64,000 bases of DNA from AC-32 sp963754265 (GTDB taxonomy: Bacteria > Actinomycetota > Thermoleophilia > Gaiellales > Gaiellaceae). Below the pieces are notes generated by a model, which was given only the letters and a program-made list of their open reading frames with translations, had not been told where the DNA came from and made no database searches. The stretch spans positions 1-64,000 of the forward strand of contig CAVWFB010000017.1 of NCBI GenBank assembly GCA_963754265.1, given 5' to 3'. This document shows positions 1 to 7,948 of the stretch, piece by piece. The translations under genes and the position numbers were made by a program. Positions within the stretch are counted from its first letter, which is position 1, and every line of letters begins with the position of its first letter.

Positions 1-1
1 A

Positions 2-1173
2 CTGGTCGCGCCGGAGTCGGCTCCCTGCAAGCAGAACATCCTGCTGGGGGAGGAGGCCACGCTGGATCGGTTTCCGATTCCGCTGGTGCACCAAGATGAC
101 GGCGGCCGCTACGTGAACACCTGGGGGATCATTGTTGCCAGCACGCCCGACCGGCGGTGGACCAACTGGTCGATCTCGCGGATCATGATGATCGACGGCC
201 GCCACATGACCGGTTTGGTTCTGCCTCAGCAACATATCGGGGTGATCTGGGCCGAATGGGAGAAGATCGGCAAACCAATGCCGTTCGCCGTCGTGCAGGG
301 CGGCGATCCCGGAGTGCCGATGATCGGCGGTATGCCCATCCCGGCCGAGGTGGATGAGGGTACGTTTCTCGAGCACCCTGTACGGCGAAAGGTCGAGGTC
401 GTCAAGTGCGAGACGGTCGACCTTGAGGTGCCCGCGTCCGCCAAATCGTCATCGAAGGGCACATCTCCATCATTCGCGACGCCACCGAAGGTCCCTATGC
501 CGAATTCCATGGTTACGCGCTTCCGGAGACGTCGCTGGAACCGATGTACACGATCGAGGCGATCACCTATCGGGACAACCCAATCTGGCCGGTGACCTCC
601 ACCGGTCGGCCACCGGATGATTCTCAAGTGGCGCCGGCCCTGGGGGTTTCGGCTGAGCTGGTCGCGCTGCTGCGCAACGCCGCCTTGCCGATCACCACGG
701 CGTGGCTGCTGGTGGATACATCGTGTCACTGGATGGTCGTCACCGTGCCACGCAATTGGCGAGATGTGGTCCCGAACACCAGCACAACCGATTTCGTACA
801 CCGAATCGGGGAGCTGATGAGCACCAACCGGGCCGGTCGGATGTGTCCCGTGACCTACGTGCTCGACGACGACATTGACCCCTCGAACATCTCAGATGTG
901 TTGTGGGCTCTGGGGATCCGGATACATCCGAACTTTCGTCAGGAGCACTGGCCCGTCGAGATCCTGCCGTGGTATCAGTGCTACACCGAAGGAGAGCGGC
1001 ACAGCGGCCACGGGTCGATCGTCGTGCACGATGGTCTGCTCCCGCCGGTCGGCGACGCGCGAGCGGTCCCCGCCACGTTCGAGAACCTTTACCCTCCCGA
1101 AATCCGCGAACGGGTTCTCGCCGCCGAGTCGGCTACACCCCGAAATCCGCGCAGTAATTGCAGCGTCGCGTGA
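2..1173 (+). pseudogene. UbiD-family decarboxylase, 5'-truncated by window edge and frameshifted
   Basis: The reading frame enters from the left edge and matches the central and C-terminal part of UbiD-type (prenylated-FMN) decarboxylases: an HQDDGGRY..NTWGI segment, then GKPMPFAVVQGGDP and a VKCETVDLEVPASA motif. At 442/443 one G appears lost: the frame jumps from EVPASA to IVIEGHIS, after which an intact frame runs through MYTIEAITYRDNPIWP to the end. The last residues also look out of frame, because a neighbouring frame gives the more typical ending GYTPKSAQ. Family members remove carboxyl groups from aromatic or unsaturated acids using prenyl-FMN made by UbiX; the substrate here is unknown. 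Base composition is mycobacteria-like and unlike the UbiD at 38.7 kb. It is either a pseudogene or a sequencing indel. Confidence 0.8.
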
Positions 1174-1316
1174 GAAGCGCCCCCGGGCAGGTCGATAACC
1201 ACTCGGCCTCAGGTGGGTGCCGCTGGGCGCCACCGATCGGAGGTCGCGCCACAGAGTTGAATGGAATGGACTTGTCCGCCCGTTGCAAGTAGGGAGGCTA
1301 CTCGGGGTTTGTCGAG

Positions 1317-2091
1317 GTGAAGGATACTGTTGTGAGCGTTGATGATCCGCAATCGGCGACAGACGACTCATACACTTTCGTGCTGGTGCACGGAGGCTGC
1401 CACGATGGCTCCCTGTGGCAGCCGGTTATCGAACGCCTAGAGCAGCTCGGCCACACGGCATACGGCCCGACCGTGGCGGGACACGGTAAAGATGTTCCTA
1501 AGAACGTCACCCACGCCGAATCGACGCAATCGATCGTGGACTTCATCGTGGACAGGGACCTAACAGACTTCATTCTGGTGGGCCACGGTTACGCAGGCAC
1601 CATCATCAGCAAGGTGGTGGAGGTTATCCCGGAACGCGTTCGCCGCCTGGTCTTCTGGAGTGCCTACGTCCTCAATGACGGTGAGAGTGCGCTCGAAATG
1701 CTGCCCGACAGTATTGAGATGCTCATGCAGATGGCGGCCGACTCGGCCGACAACACCTTCATGATCCCCTTCGAAATGTGGCGCGATGTCTTCATCAATG
1801 ACGGCGACCCCGATCTTGTGCAGCGTGCCTACGACCAGCTGTCCCCAGAGCCGTTTGGGCCGTGGGCCGAGCCGTTGAAAATGGAGAAGTTCCATTCGCT
1901 TCAGACTCCACGCAGCTTCCTTGTCGGGACTGCCGACATGGTGATGCCACCCGGGGATTCGGGCTGGCATCCCCGCATGTCAAGCCGGCTCGGGACAGTT
2001 CCGGTTGGTCCAGATGCCGGGAAGCCACGAGGCGGTCTTTACGAATCCAATCGGCCTTGCTGACAAGCTCATCGAAGCCGGACGCGACTAG
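1317..2091 (+). pseudogene. alpha/beta hydrolase, frameshifted near C-terminus, nucleophile Ser replaced
   Basis: Alpha/beta-hydrolase fold related to plant-type methylesterase/hydroxynitrile lyase proteins: oxyanion segment VLVHGGCHDG near residue 25 and strand-5 elbow LVGHGYAG near residue 90. The elbow serine expected in GHSxxG is a glycine, so classical esterase activity is doubtful as read. Near 1,995 an extra base (ctcgggacag for ctcgggcag) breaks the frame; restoring it gives GQFRLVQMPGSHEAVFTNP, which contains the catalytic-His-like segment, and a stop at 2,089-2,091. The gene follows the UbiD-like gene by 140 bp on the same strand, which suggests one catabolic unit. The substrate is not identifiable. 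Confidence 0.7.
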
Positions 2092-2115
2092 TGCCAGTTA
2101 AACCCGAGGACCAAG

Positions 2116-2523
2116 TCAGAGGATTTGTTCGAGCAGGTTCTTGAGTTCCTTTTGCTGTGCCCGGGTGAGGCGTTCTAGGCGCTTGCCGAACGCGTCCGAT
2201 AGGAGTGCGAGGCCGTCCTTGGTTGCTTGACGCCCGGCCGGGGTGAGCTGGAGGCGATGGCGCCGCAGGTCGGTGGGGTCGATCTCGCGGGTCACGAATC
2301 CGGCGGCCTCAAGCCGTTTGAGGTAAACCGTCACCGTCGCCTTGGGCATGCTCATCGTTGCCGCCAGCTCGGCAGGGTAGGGATGCTCGTCGATCTCGGC
2401 GAGCAGGAACAGCTCCTTGGAGTCGAGCCCCAACGCGGTGATGTCGGTCTCGACGGAGGAGATCACGGACAGCAGCACCCGGTAGTTCAGCGACCAGATC
2501 TTCGCCGCATCGTCCAGTGGCAT
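2116..2523 (-). CDS. MarR-family transcriptional regulator
   Basis: A 135-residue protein of MarR length. A winged helix-turn-helix lies at about residues 45-100: PAELAATMSMPKATVTVYLK is the recognition helix and a wing follows with DPTDLRRHRLQLTPAG, the usual D-x-R-D/R pattern. Helical dimerisation ends flank it. It is transcribed divergently from the aldo/keto reductase with about 90 bp between them, and that gap contains a perfect 12-bp palindrome, so it probably represses itself and the reductase until a small aromatic or phenolic ligand is bound. The ligand is inferred from the family only. Confidence 0.85.
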   Translation of the reverse strand: MPLDDAAKIWSLNYRVLLSVISSVETDITALGLDSKELFLLAEIDEHPYPAELAATMSMPKATVTVYLKRLEAAGFVTREIDPTDLRRHRLQLTPAGRQATKDGLALLSDAFGKRLERLTRAQQKELKNLLEQIL

Positions 2524-2552
2524 TGACCTTGCAACCCCAGATAGTTCAGAAT

Positions 2553-2564
2553 TAAACTAGTTTA
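2553..2564. promoter_or_regulatory. candidate MarR operator palindrome
   Basis: Perfect palindrome TAAACTAGTTTA in an AT-rich stretch between the divergent marR-like and aldo/keto reductase genes. Size and position fit a MarR dimer site overlapping both promoters. Confidence 0.5.
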
Positions 2565-2612
2565 GAAATAAACAAACACATAAGTGAACAATCTACCAGA
2601 GGGAGCCCGCCC

Positions 2613-3699
2613 ATGCCGTTGGATCACTACGTGACACTCGGACGATCCGGTCTACGCGTCAGCCCGCTGTGCCTCGGGGCGATGACGTTCGGCGAAGACC
2701 TGGGCTGGGGTACCAGTGTGGAGGAGTCCGAACAGATCATCGACCGGTTCGTCGACCTCGGTGGCAACTTCATCGACACCGCCAACTTCTACACCAAGAG
2801 CCACTCCGAGAAGATCATCGGCGACCACATCGGGCGCCACCCCGCCCGCCGCGATCGCTTGGTGATCGCCACCAAGTTCAGCGGCAACCTGTATCCGGGT
2901 GATCCCAACGGCGGCGGCTCGGGCCGCAAATCGATGATCAACGCCTGCGAGAACTCGCTGCGGCGCCTGCAAACCGACTACATCGACCTGTACTGGCTGC
3001 ACATCTGGGACGCGAACACCCCCATCGAGGAGACGATGGCCGCACTCGACGACCTCGTTCGTGCCGGCAAGGTGCGCTACCTCGGCGTGTCGGACACCCC
3101 GGCGTGGAAGATCGCCGAAGCGAACCTCACCGCCCGTTTCCGCGGCTGGTCGTCGTTCATCGGGCTGCAGATCGAGTACTCGCTGCTCCAACGCACCGTC
3201 GAACAGGAACTGGTTCCCATGGCCGAGCGAATTCGGCCTCGGGATCACGCCATGGTCACCGCTCGCCGGCGGTGCGCTCAGCGGCAAGTACACACGAGGC
3301 AACGCCGGCCAACACAAGTCCGATCGCGCCGCGTTGGTGGAGGGGTTCCTCAACGAGAAGACCTATGAGGTTGTCGACGAACTCGAGATCATCGCCAAAG
3401 CGCACGAGACCAACGTCGCCAGCGTGGCGCTGGCCTGGCTCCATGCGCAGCCGGCCGTGACGTCGATCATCATCGGGGCGCGCCGACTCTCGCAGTTCGA
3501 GGACAACGTCCGCGCCCTCGATGTGAACCTCACCGCCGAGGAATTGGCCCGGCTCAACGCGATCACCGAGCCGACGTTCGGTTTCCCGCAGAGCATGCTG
3601 CCGATGGCCCCGGGCATCACCAACGGCGGAACAACGGTCAACGGTGTCTCCGGGCCAATCTCCGACTACGTCATGCCCAAAGGCGACCAGCCCTACTGA
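2613..3699 (+). pseudogene. aldo/keto reductase, single-base frameshift
   Basis: NAD(P)H-dependent aldo/keto reductase of the AKR11/12 type, about 360 residues if repaired. The N-terminal half starts at ATG 2,613 after a GGGAG ribosome site and has the TIM-barrel signature GRSGLRVSPLCLGAMTFGE, catalytic D-x4-Y in DTANFYTKSHSE, and QTDYIDLYWLH. An extra C near 3,228 (gagcgaattc for gaggaattc) shifts the frame. Downstream the alternate frame continues with EFGLGITPWSPLAGGALSGKY and the cofactor-binding SIIIGARRLSQFEDN. Everything outside the indel is intact, so a sequencing error is as likely as true decay. It is probably controlled by the divergent MarR. Confidence 0.8.
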
Positions 3700-3766
3700 A
3701 ACGCGTGTTCGCTATCGGCATGCGCTTCGGGTTTCGCGTCGGAATGGCATTGCCGCATAGCCAATT

Positions 3767-3931
3767 TCAACCGCGCGTGTGCGCACCGACCACGCCTACA
3801 CATATCGTCGCGACGGCCTTGAATATCGGCCCGTTTTTGGCCGCACCGAGCACGGTGGATCTGTTGGCCAGGATCAGCACATAGCTCAGCAGGTCGGCCC
3901 GCCTGGCGGCGGCACTCATCCGGTGGGGCAT
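3767..3931 (-). pseudogene. NRAMP-like metal transporter C-terminal remnant
   Basis: The minus-strand reading contains RRADLLSYVLILANRSTVLG followed by AAKNGPIFKAVAT and then ICVGVVGAHTRG before a stop. This looks like the last two transmembrane segments of an NRAMP/MntH-type divalent-metal transporter. The upstream part (PDWMTGISANAPP in a neighbouring frame) is out of frame and no start is present. The rest of 3,700-4,340 shows no other credible coding sequence. Confidence 0.35.
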
Positions 3932-4181
3932 TGGCGCTGATGCCGGTCATCCAGTCCGGGGGGCGGGTAGCTGGGCAACTATTCAAAGCCTTCAGATGGG
4001 CTGCAGAGGTGGCTCGCGTTGGACGGCTTAGTTTTCCACCGCAGCGAACTACGGCGATGTGCGGTTCGTTGCCACCCCTTCACGGTCCCAAATGACTCGG
4101 AACAGCGAACAACACCGGATAAGCCCTATGCATTCGGTTACCCCACCCTCGATAGCGCGGCAGTCACGCCCCGGAGTCGAG

Positions 4182-4201
4182 TTGTGTACAACCGTACGGT
4201 T
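4182..4201. promoter_or_regulatory. overlapping palindromes, candidate operator
   Basis: TTGTGTACAA (arms TTGT/ACAA) is followed directly by the perfect 12-bp palindrome AACCGTACGGTT. It lies in a 580-bp stretch without a recognisable gene, 145 bp from the end of the PrpF remnant. It resembles a TetR-type operator, but no regulator gene remains next to it. Confidence 0.3.
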
Positions 4202-4346
4202 ATCGGATCCGCCGCGAAGATGAGAAATCACGTCCGCCATTTTGGTGAGAACTTTGCAAAACCGCACTTAGAGACATCGTCATCCGCCACGGAGTTTGAA
4301 CCTACAACGACGACGTCGACGCAGAACCTGATCGTCGTGGATGTTT

Positions 4347-4742
4347 TCACGCGTGATCGGTGGGGTAGTAGGCGGTGCCGTCCATGAGTCGGCGAGCGGT
4401 TCGGCTGAAGCCGAGGACTCCGAAGCTCGCGCCGTGCGGACCGGGGTGTGATTGCACTTTGGTGGGGGTGACTCCGGAGGGATGGCCGATGAGTAGCTGG
4501 CCGTGTCGGCGGTGATCGGCCACTCGTTCGACCACCGATCCGGGGATGCGTGACGCGGCGGCCAGGCAAATCGAGGCGGATCCAGCGATGCTCTCGTGTA
4601 GGCGGTTCATGAATACGAGCCGCACGCGCAGGTCCATGTCTTTCTCCTCGACTTGCCCACCGAGAGCGTGCGATACGCGCGGGGCGCCGCGACGAGGCCG
4701 ACAATCGGCAGTCCCGGCGACTGGTCAGCGATGACGGCCATG
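4347..4742 (-). pseudogene. PrpF-family isomerase, C-terminal fragment
   Basis: The C-terminal part of a PrpF/4-oxalomesaconate tautomerase-like protein. Recognisable segments are DLRVRLVFMNRLHESIAGSA, LAAASRIPGSVVERVA, LIGHPSGVTPTKVQ and TARRLMDGTAYYP. The upstream piece ADQSPGLPIVGLVAAPRAY lies in a shifted frame, with an indel near 4,670. PrpF proteins are about 370-390 residues and only some 130 remain. Similarity stops near 4,742, exactly where a FliE tail begins on the other strand, so the gene was cut by the junction there. Confidence 0.65.
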
Positions 4743-4744
4743 GT

Positions 4745-4933
4745 TTTGTCGACTCATCGTATTGCTCGGTCGCGCTGGCCACCGGCCAGGCCTCCGATGT
4801 CACCTCCGTGGTCACCGACGTCGAGAAGGCGAACCTCGAGATGCAATTGGCAGTTCAGGTTCGCAACAAGGCTGTCGATGCGTACGAGGAAATTATGGCT
4901 GTGTATGTACATCTCCTTGACGACTACAGTTAG
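4745..4933 (+). pseudogene. FliE flagellar basal-body protein, C-terminal tail only
   Basis: About 62 codons without a start, ending at TAG 4,931. The tail contains DVTSVVTDVEKANLEMQLAV followed by QVRNKAVDAYEEIM, the signature C-terminal helix of FliE, the hook-basal-body adaptor between MS ring and rod. The usual last residues are replaced by VYVHLLDDYS. No other flagellar gene is present, and the mycobacteria-like genes to the left come from a non-flagellated type. It must therefore derive from another genomic location or another organism, and it marks a junction. Confidence 0.65.
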
Positions 4934-4953
4934 TTGCTAAAGGGGAGTGCTGC

Positions 4954-5232
4954 ATGATCAGGGCCTTCGTGCTCTACGAAAGCGAGCCGGATACGGAGCA
5001 GTACGAGCGGCACGCCGAGCTCTGCAACCAGGTGCCCGGAGCGACCTTCCGCCACGGAAAGGTCTTCGGAGCGCCGATGGGCGAGCCGCCGTACGCCTAC
5101 TACGCCGAGTGGGAGTTCCCCGACCGCGACGCCTTCAAGGAGGCTGCGCGCAGCGAGGAGTTCATGGCGACCGGCAAGGACGCGATGGAGATGGGCGGGC
5201 GCTTCCACGTGCTCTTCGCGGACGTCGCGTGA
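4954..5232 (+). CDS. EthD-like dimeric alpha/beta-barrel protein
   Basis: A small 92-residue protein, MIRAFVLYESEPDTEQYERH onward, with the pattern of EthD/ferredoxin-like dimeric barrels: an N-terminal beta strand, H21 in the EthD-like YxxH position, and an alternating beta strand YAYYAEWEFPDRDAFKEA. The family acts in degradation of ethers and aromatic or acyl intermediates, but the reaction is often unknown. A GGGGAG ribosome site precedes ATG 4,954. Its TGA overlaps the GTG of the next crotonase gene (GTGA), so it opens the acyl-CoA operon. It is the first gene with the high-GC codon use of the main genome. Confidence 0.7.
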   Translation: MIRAFVLYESEPDTEQYERHAELCNQVPGATFRHGKVFGAPMGEPPYAYYAEWEFPDRDAFKEAARSEEFMATGKDAMEMGGRFHVLFADVA

Positions 5233-6044
5233 GCGAGCAGCAGCCCGTGGCTCCGCGGCCGCTTCCGCCGGACGAGCTCGGCTTCGAGCGGATCGTCTAC
5301 GAGAAGGCGCCGCCGCGCGCCACGATCACGCTCAACCGGCCCGAGGTCCTGAACGCCTTCGACTTCCAGATGCTGCGCGAGCTCGCGCGCGCCTGCGAGG
5401 ACGCTTCCTGGGACGACGAGATCCGCGTCGTCGTCCTGACGGGAGCCGGGCGCGCCTTCTGCGTGGGCGCCGACCTCAAGTCGTGGGCCGACGACTACCT
5501 GGGCAAGCCCACCGAGTACTGGAAGTGGTTCGGGGCGTTCAAGGACGCCCACGACCGCCTCCGAGAGATCGGCAAGCCGACGCTCGCGCGGATCAACGGG
5601 ATCGCGGTCGGAGGCGGGAACGAGCTCCAGATGGCGTGCGACCTCGCGGTGATGGTCGACGACGCGTTCATCCGGCACGTCGGGCCCGAGCACGGCTCGG
5701 TCCCCGCCGGGGGCGCGACGCAGTGGCTGACGATCATGGTCGGCGACCGGCGGGCCCGCGAGATCGTGCTGATGTGCGAGGAGCTACCGGCGCGCAAGGC
5801 CGAGGAGTGGGGCCTCGTCAACTGGGCCGTGCCCGCTGCCGAGCTCGACGCGAAGGTGGACGCCGTCGTCGAGAACCTCGCCCGGAAGCTGCCGCAGACC
5901 ACGCGCTACGCGAAGCAGCACCTGAACTTCTGGAAGGACTTCGCGTGGCACGAGACGATCAACCACGCGCGCGACTGGCTCGCGCTCTCGATGGCGACCG
6001 AGGAGCCGCGGAAGGCGATCGAGCGCTTCCTGGAGCGCAAGTGA
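5229..6044 (+). CDS. crotonase-family enzyme resembling 6-oxocyclohexenecarbonyl-CoA hydrolase
   Basis: A 271-residue crotonase-fold protein starting at GTG 5,229, overlapping the upstream stop. It has the CoA-binding ITLNRPEVLNAF, the oxyanion segment GAGRAFCVGADL and a second oxyanion segment INGIAVGGGNELQMACDL. Unlike ordinary enoyl-CoA hydratases it carries GGATQWLTIMVGDRRARE and QHLNFWKDFAWHETINHARD, which from memory are closest to BamA/Oah hydrolases that open the ring of benzoyl-CoA-derived intermediates. Ring-hydrolysing or C-C cleaving activity on a cyclic acyl-CoA is therefore possible. A plain enoyl-CoA hydratase in phenylacetate breakdown is the conservative alternative. Confidence 0.7.
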   Translation: MSEQQPVAPRPLPPDELGFERIVYEKAPPRATITLNRPEVLNAFDFQMLRELARACEDASWDDEIRVVVLTGAGRAFCVGADLKSWADDYLGKPTEYWKWFGAFKDAHDRLREIGKPTLARINGIAVGGGNELQMACDLAVMVDDAFIRHVGPEHGSVPAGGATQWLTIMVGDRRAREIVLMCEELPARKAEEWGLVNWAVPAAELDAKVDAVVENLARKLPQTTRYAKQHLNFWKDFAWHETINHARDWLALSMATEEPRKAIERFLERK

Positions 6045-6808
6045 GCCTCGTCCAGCTCGAGCGCGACGGCGCGATCGCCGTCGTTCTGCTCAACCGGCCC
6101 GACGCGTTGAACGCGCTCTCGGACGAGCTGATGGACGAGCTCGTGTCGGCCCTCGAGGAGCTCGACCGAGACCGGGCGGTGCGCGCGATCGTGCTCGGCG
6201 GCTCCGAGCGTGCCTTCGCCGCCGGCGCCGACATCGGCGAGCTGGCGCAGGTCTCCGCGATCGAGCTCTACTACCAGCGGCGAATCGAGCGCTGGGACGC
6301 GATCCGCGGACTCTGGACGCCGCTCGTCGCGGCCGTCTCCGGCTACTGCCTCGGCGGCGGCTGCGAGCTCGCGATGGCGTGCGACCTGATCGTGGCTTCC
6401 GAGTCGGCGGAATTCGGGCAGCCCGAGACCGGGCTCGGGATCATTCCCGGCGCCGGCGGCACCCAACTGCTGACCCGCGCCGTCGGGAAGGCACTGGCGA
6501 TGGACGTGATCCTGAGCGGCCGGCGGCTCTCGGCCCGGGACGCGCTCGCCGCGGGCCTCGTCGCTCGGGTGGTGGCCAAGGAGGCATGGCTCGACGAGGC
6601 GAAACGCGTCGCGCGCGCGATCGCCGAGAAGGGCCCGGTGGCCACGCGCCTGGCCAAGGAGTCGGTCGACCGCGCCTTCGAGTCGACGCTCGCCACCGGC
6701 CTCGAGGCCGAGCGGCGGGCGCTCTACCTCGCCTTCGCGAGCGAGGACGCGAAGGAGGGCCTGACGGCGTTCACGGAGAAGCGGAAGCCGGAGTTCAAGG
6801 GACGCTGA
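6041..6808 (+). CDS. enoyl-CoA hydratase/isomerase, PaaF-like
   Basis: A 255-residue crotonase beginning at GTG 6,041 in a GTGA overlap with the previous gene. It contains VLLNRPDALNALSDELMDEL, oxyanion motif AFAAGADIGEL, and SGYCLGGGCELAMACDLIVA with both catalytic-type glutamates, including PETGLGIIPGAGGTQ. This is the full active-site set of a true enoyl-CoA hydratase. In context it would hydrate the 2,3-dehydroadipyl-CoA-type intermediates formed after ring cleavage. It is the last gene of the three-gene + operon. Confidence 0.8.
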   Translation: MSLVQLERDGAIAVVLLNRPDALNALSDELMDELVSALEELDRDRAVRAIVLGGSERAFAAGADIGELAQVSAIELYYQRRIERWDAIRGLWTPLVAAVSGYCLGGGCELAMACDLIVASESAEFGQPETGLGIIPGAGGTQLLTRAVGKALAMDVILSGRRLSARDALAAGLVARVVAKEAWLDEAKRVARAIAEKGPVATRLAKESVDRAFESTLATGLEAERRALYLAFASEDAKEGLTAFTEKRKPEFKGR

Positions 6809-6878
6809 GCCGGTTCGCGCGTTTCCTCGAGCCGCCGCGACTCCGCACGCGGGAGGAGGACGAGGGGCGGCGCGCGAC

Positions 6879-6947
6879 GTGGCTGGAGTTTTGGTGCTCG
6901 TGCTCTGGCTCCTCGCAGTCGCGCTCTCCGTGCACGTGCCCGCCTAG
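6879..6947 (+). CDS. possible 22-residue single-helix membrane peptide
   Basis: GTG 6,879 opens a 22-codon frame that is almost entirely hydrophobic (VAGVLVLVLWLLAVALSVHV then PA) and ends at TAG, overlapping the last codon of the convergent protease gene. It could be a small membrane peptide or chance, and the ribosome site is weak. Confidence 0.2.
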   Translation: MAGVLVLVLWLLAVALSVHVPA

Positions 6948-7912
6948 CCGTCGAGCTCGGCGGGCACGAGCTCCAGCTCGAGCTCCCGGCCCTCGCGGAG
7001 GACCCGCACCGGCACGTTCGCGCCGATTCGGTCCACCACCATCAGGCGCTGGATGTCGTCGACACCGGAGACCGGAGCGCCGTCGAGCTCGACGATCAGG
7101 TCCTCGGGTCTCAAGCCCGCTGCGGCCGCCGGCGTGCCCTCGACCACCTGGACGACCTCGACCCCGGCCTCGCGTCCGAGCTGCCTCGCCAGGCGCGGCG
7201 GCAGCGGCCGGGCGCCGCCGGCGATCCCGAGGTAGGCACGGCGAAACCGGCCTTCGGTCATGAGCGCGCCGACGATCTGGCGGGTGGCAGCGTTGACCGG
7301 AACAGCGAGGCCCAGGCCGACGCCCGCAACTGCCGTGTTCACGCCGACGACGTGCCCGGCGCCGTCCGCGAGCGCGCCGCCGGAGTTCCCGGGGTTGAGA
7401 GCGGCGTCGGTCTGGATGACGTTGTCGACCACCCGTCCGCTCTGGGTCGGCAGCGACCGGCCGAGCGCCGAGACGACGCCCGCCGTGACCGAGCCGGCGA
7501 AGCCGTTCGGGTTGCCGATCGCGACGACGAGCTGACCGACGCGGAGGCGCTCGGCGTCGCCCAGCTGCGCCGCCACGAGGTCCTGGGCGTCGGCACGAAG
7601 CACCGCGAGATCCGAGTGGACGTCGGAGCCGATGACCTCGAACCCGAGCTCGCGGCCGTCGACGAAGGACGCCCGACCCGTGCCCCGGCTGCCCGCGACC
7701 ACGTGCGCCGAGGTGAGCATGAATCCGTCGGGCGTGATCACGACCGCGCTCCCGCCGCCGTTCAGCGTGCGGCCTCCGCGGCCGCGGTGCGACACGCGCA
7801 GGTTCGCGACCGAGGGCGCGAGGCGCTCCGCCACGGAGATCACCGCGCGGGAGTACGCGTCGAGGGCTTCGGCCTCGCTCGGCGGATCGGAGATGAACGT
7901 CAGTCCAGCCAC
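6944..7912 (-). CDS. HtrA/DegP-like trypsin-fold serine protease with PDZ domain, no membrane anchor
   Basis: A 322-residue S1C-type protease. The catalytic triad is visible: H70 in TSAHVV, D101 in HSDLAVL and S177 in NPGNSGGAL. A PDZ domain follows at about residues 220-315 (GVEVVQVVEGTPAAAAGLRP, DLIVELDGAPVSGVDD). Most actinobacterial HtrA proteins have a long cytoplasmic part and one membrane helix. This one starts almost directly with the protease domain and has neither helix nor signal peptide, so it is predicted cytoplasmic unless the start is misplaced. It lies between two crotonase genes on the opposite strand and has no obvious functional tie to them. Confidence 0.85.
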   Translation of the reverse strand: MAGLTFISDPPSEAEALDAYSRAVISVAERLAPSVANLRVSHRGRGGRTLNGGGSAVVITPDGFMLTSAHVVAGSRGTGRASFVDGRELGFEVIGSDVHSDLAVLRADAQDLVAAQLGDAERLRVGQLVVAIGNPNGFAGSVTAGVVSALGRSLPTQSGRVVDNVIQTDAALNPGNSGGALADGAGHVVGVNTAVAGVGLGLAVPVNAATRQIVGALMTEGRFRRAYLGIAGGARPLPPRLARQLGREAGVEVVQVVEGTPAAAAGLRPEDLIVELDGAPVSGVDDIQRLMVVDRIGANVPVRVLREGRELELELVPAELDG

Positions 7913-7948
7913 GCCTCGAAGCTAGCAACCCGGTTATAGGCTGCGCCG

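Noticed and set aside
3932..4346. Coding sequence in the gap before the PrpF remnant
   Set aside because: Several short frames on both strands, none with a recognisable motif, good start or consistent composition; only the palindromes at 4,182-4,201 stand out.
4745..4933. Functional FliE gene
   Set aside because: No start codon, N-terminal half absent, altered C-terminus and no flagellar neighbours.
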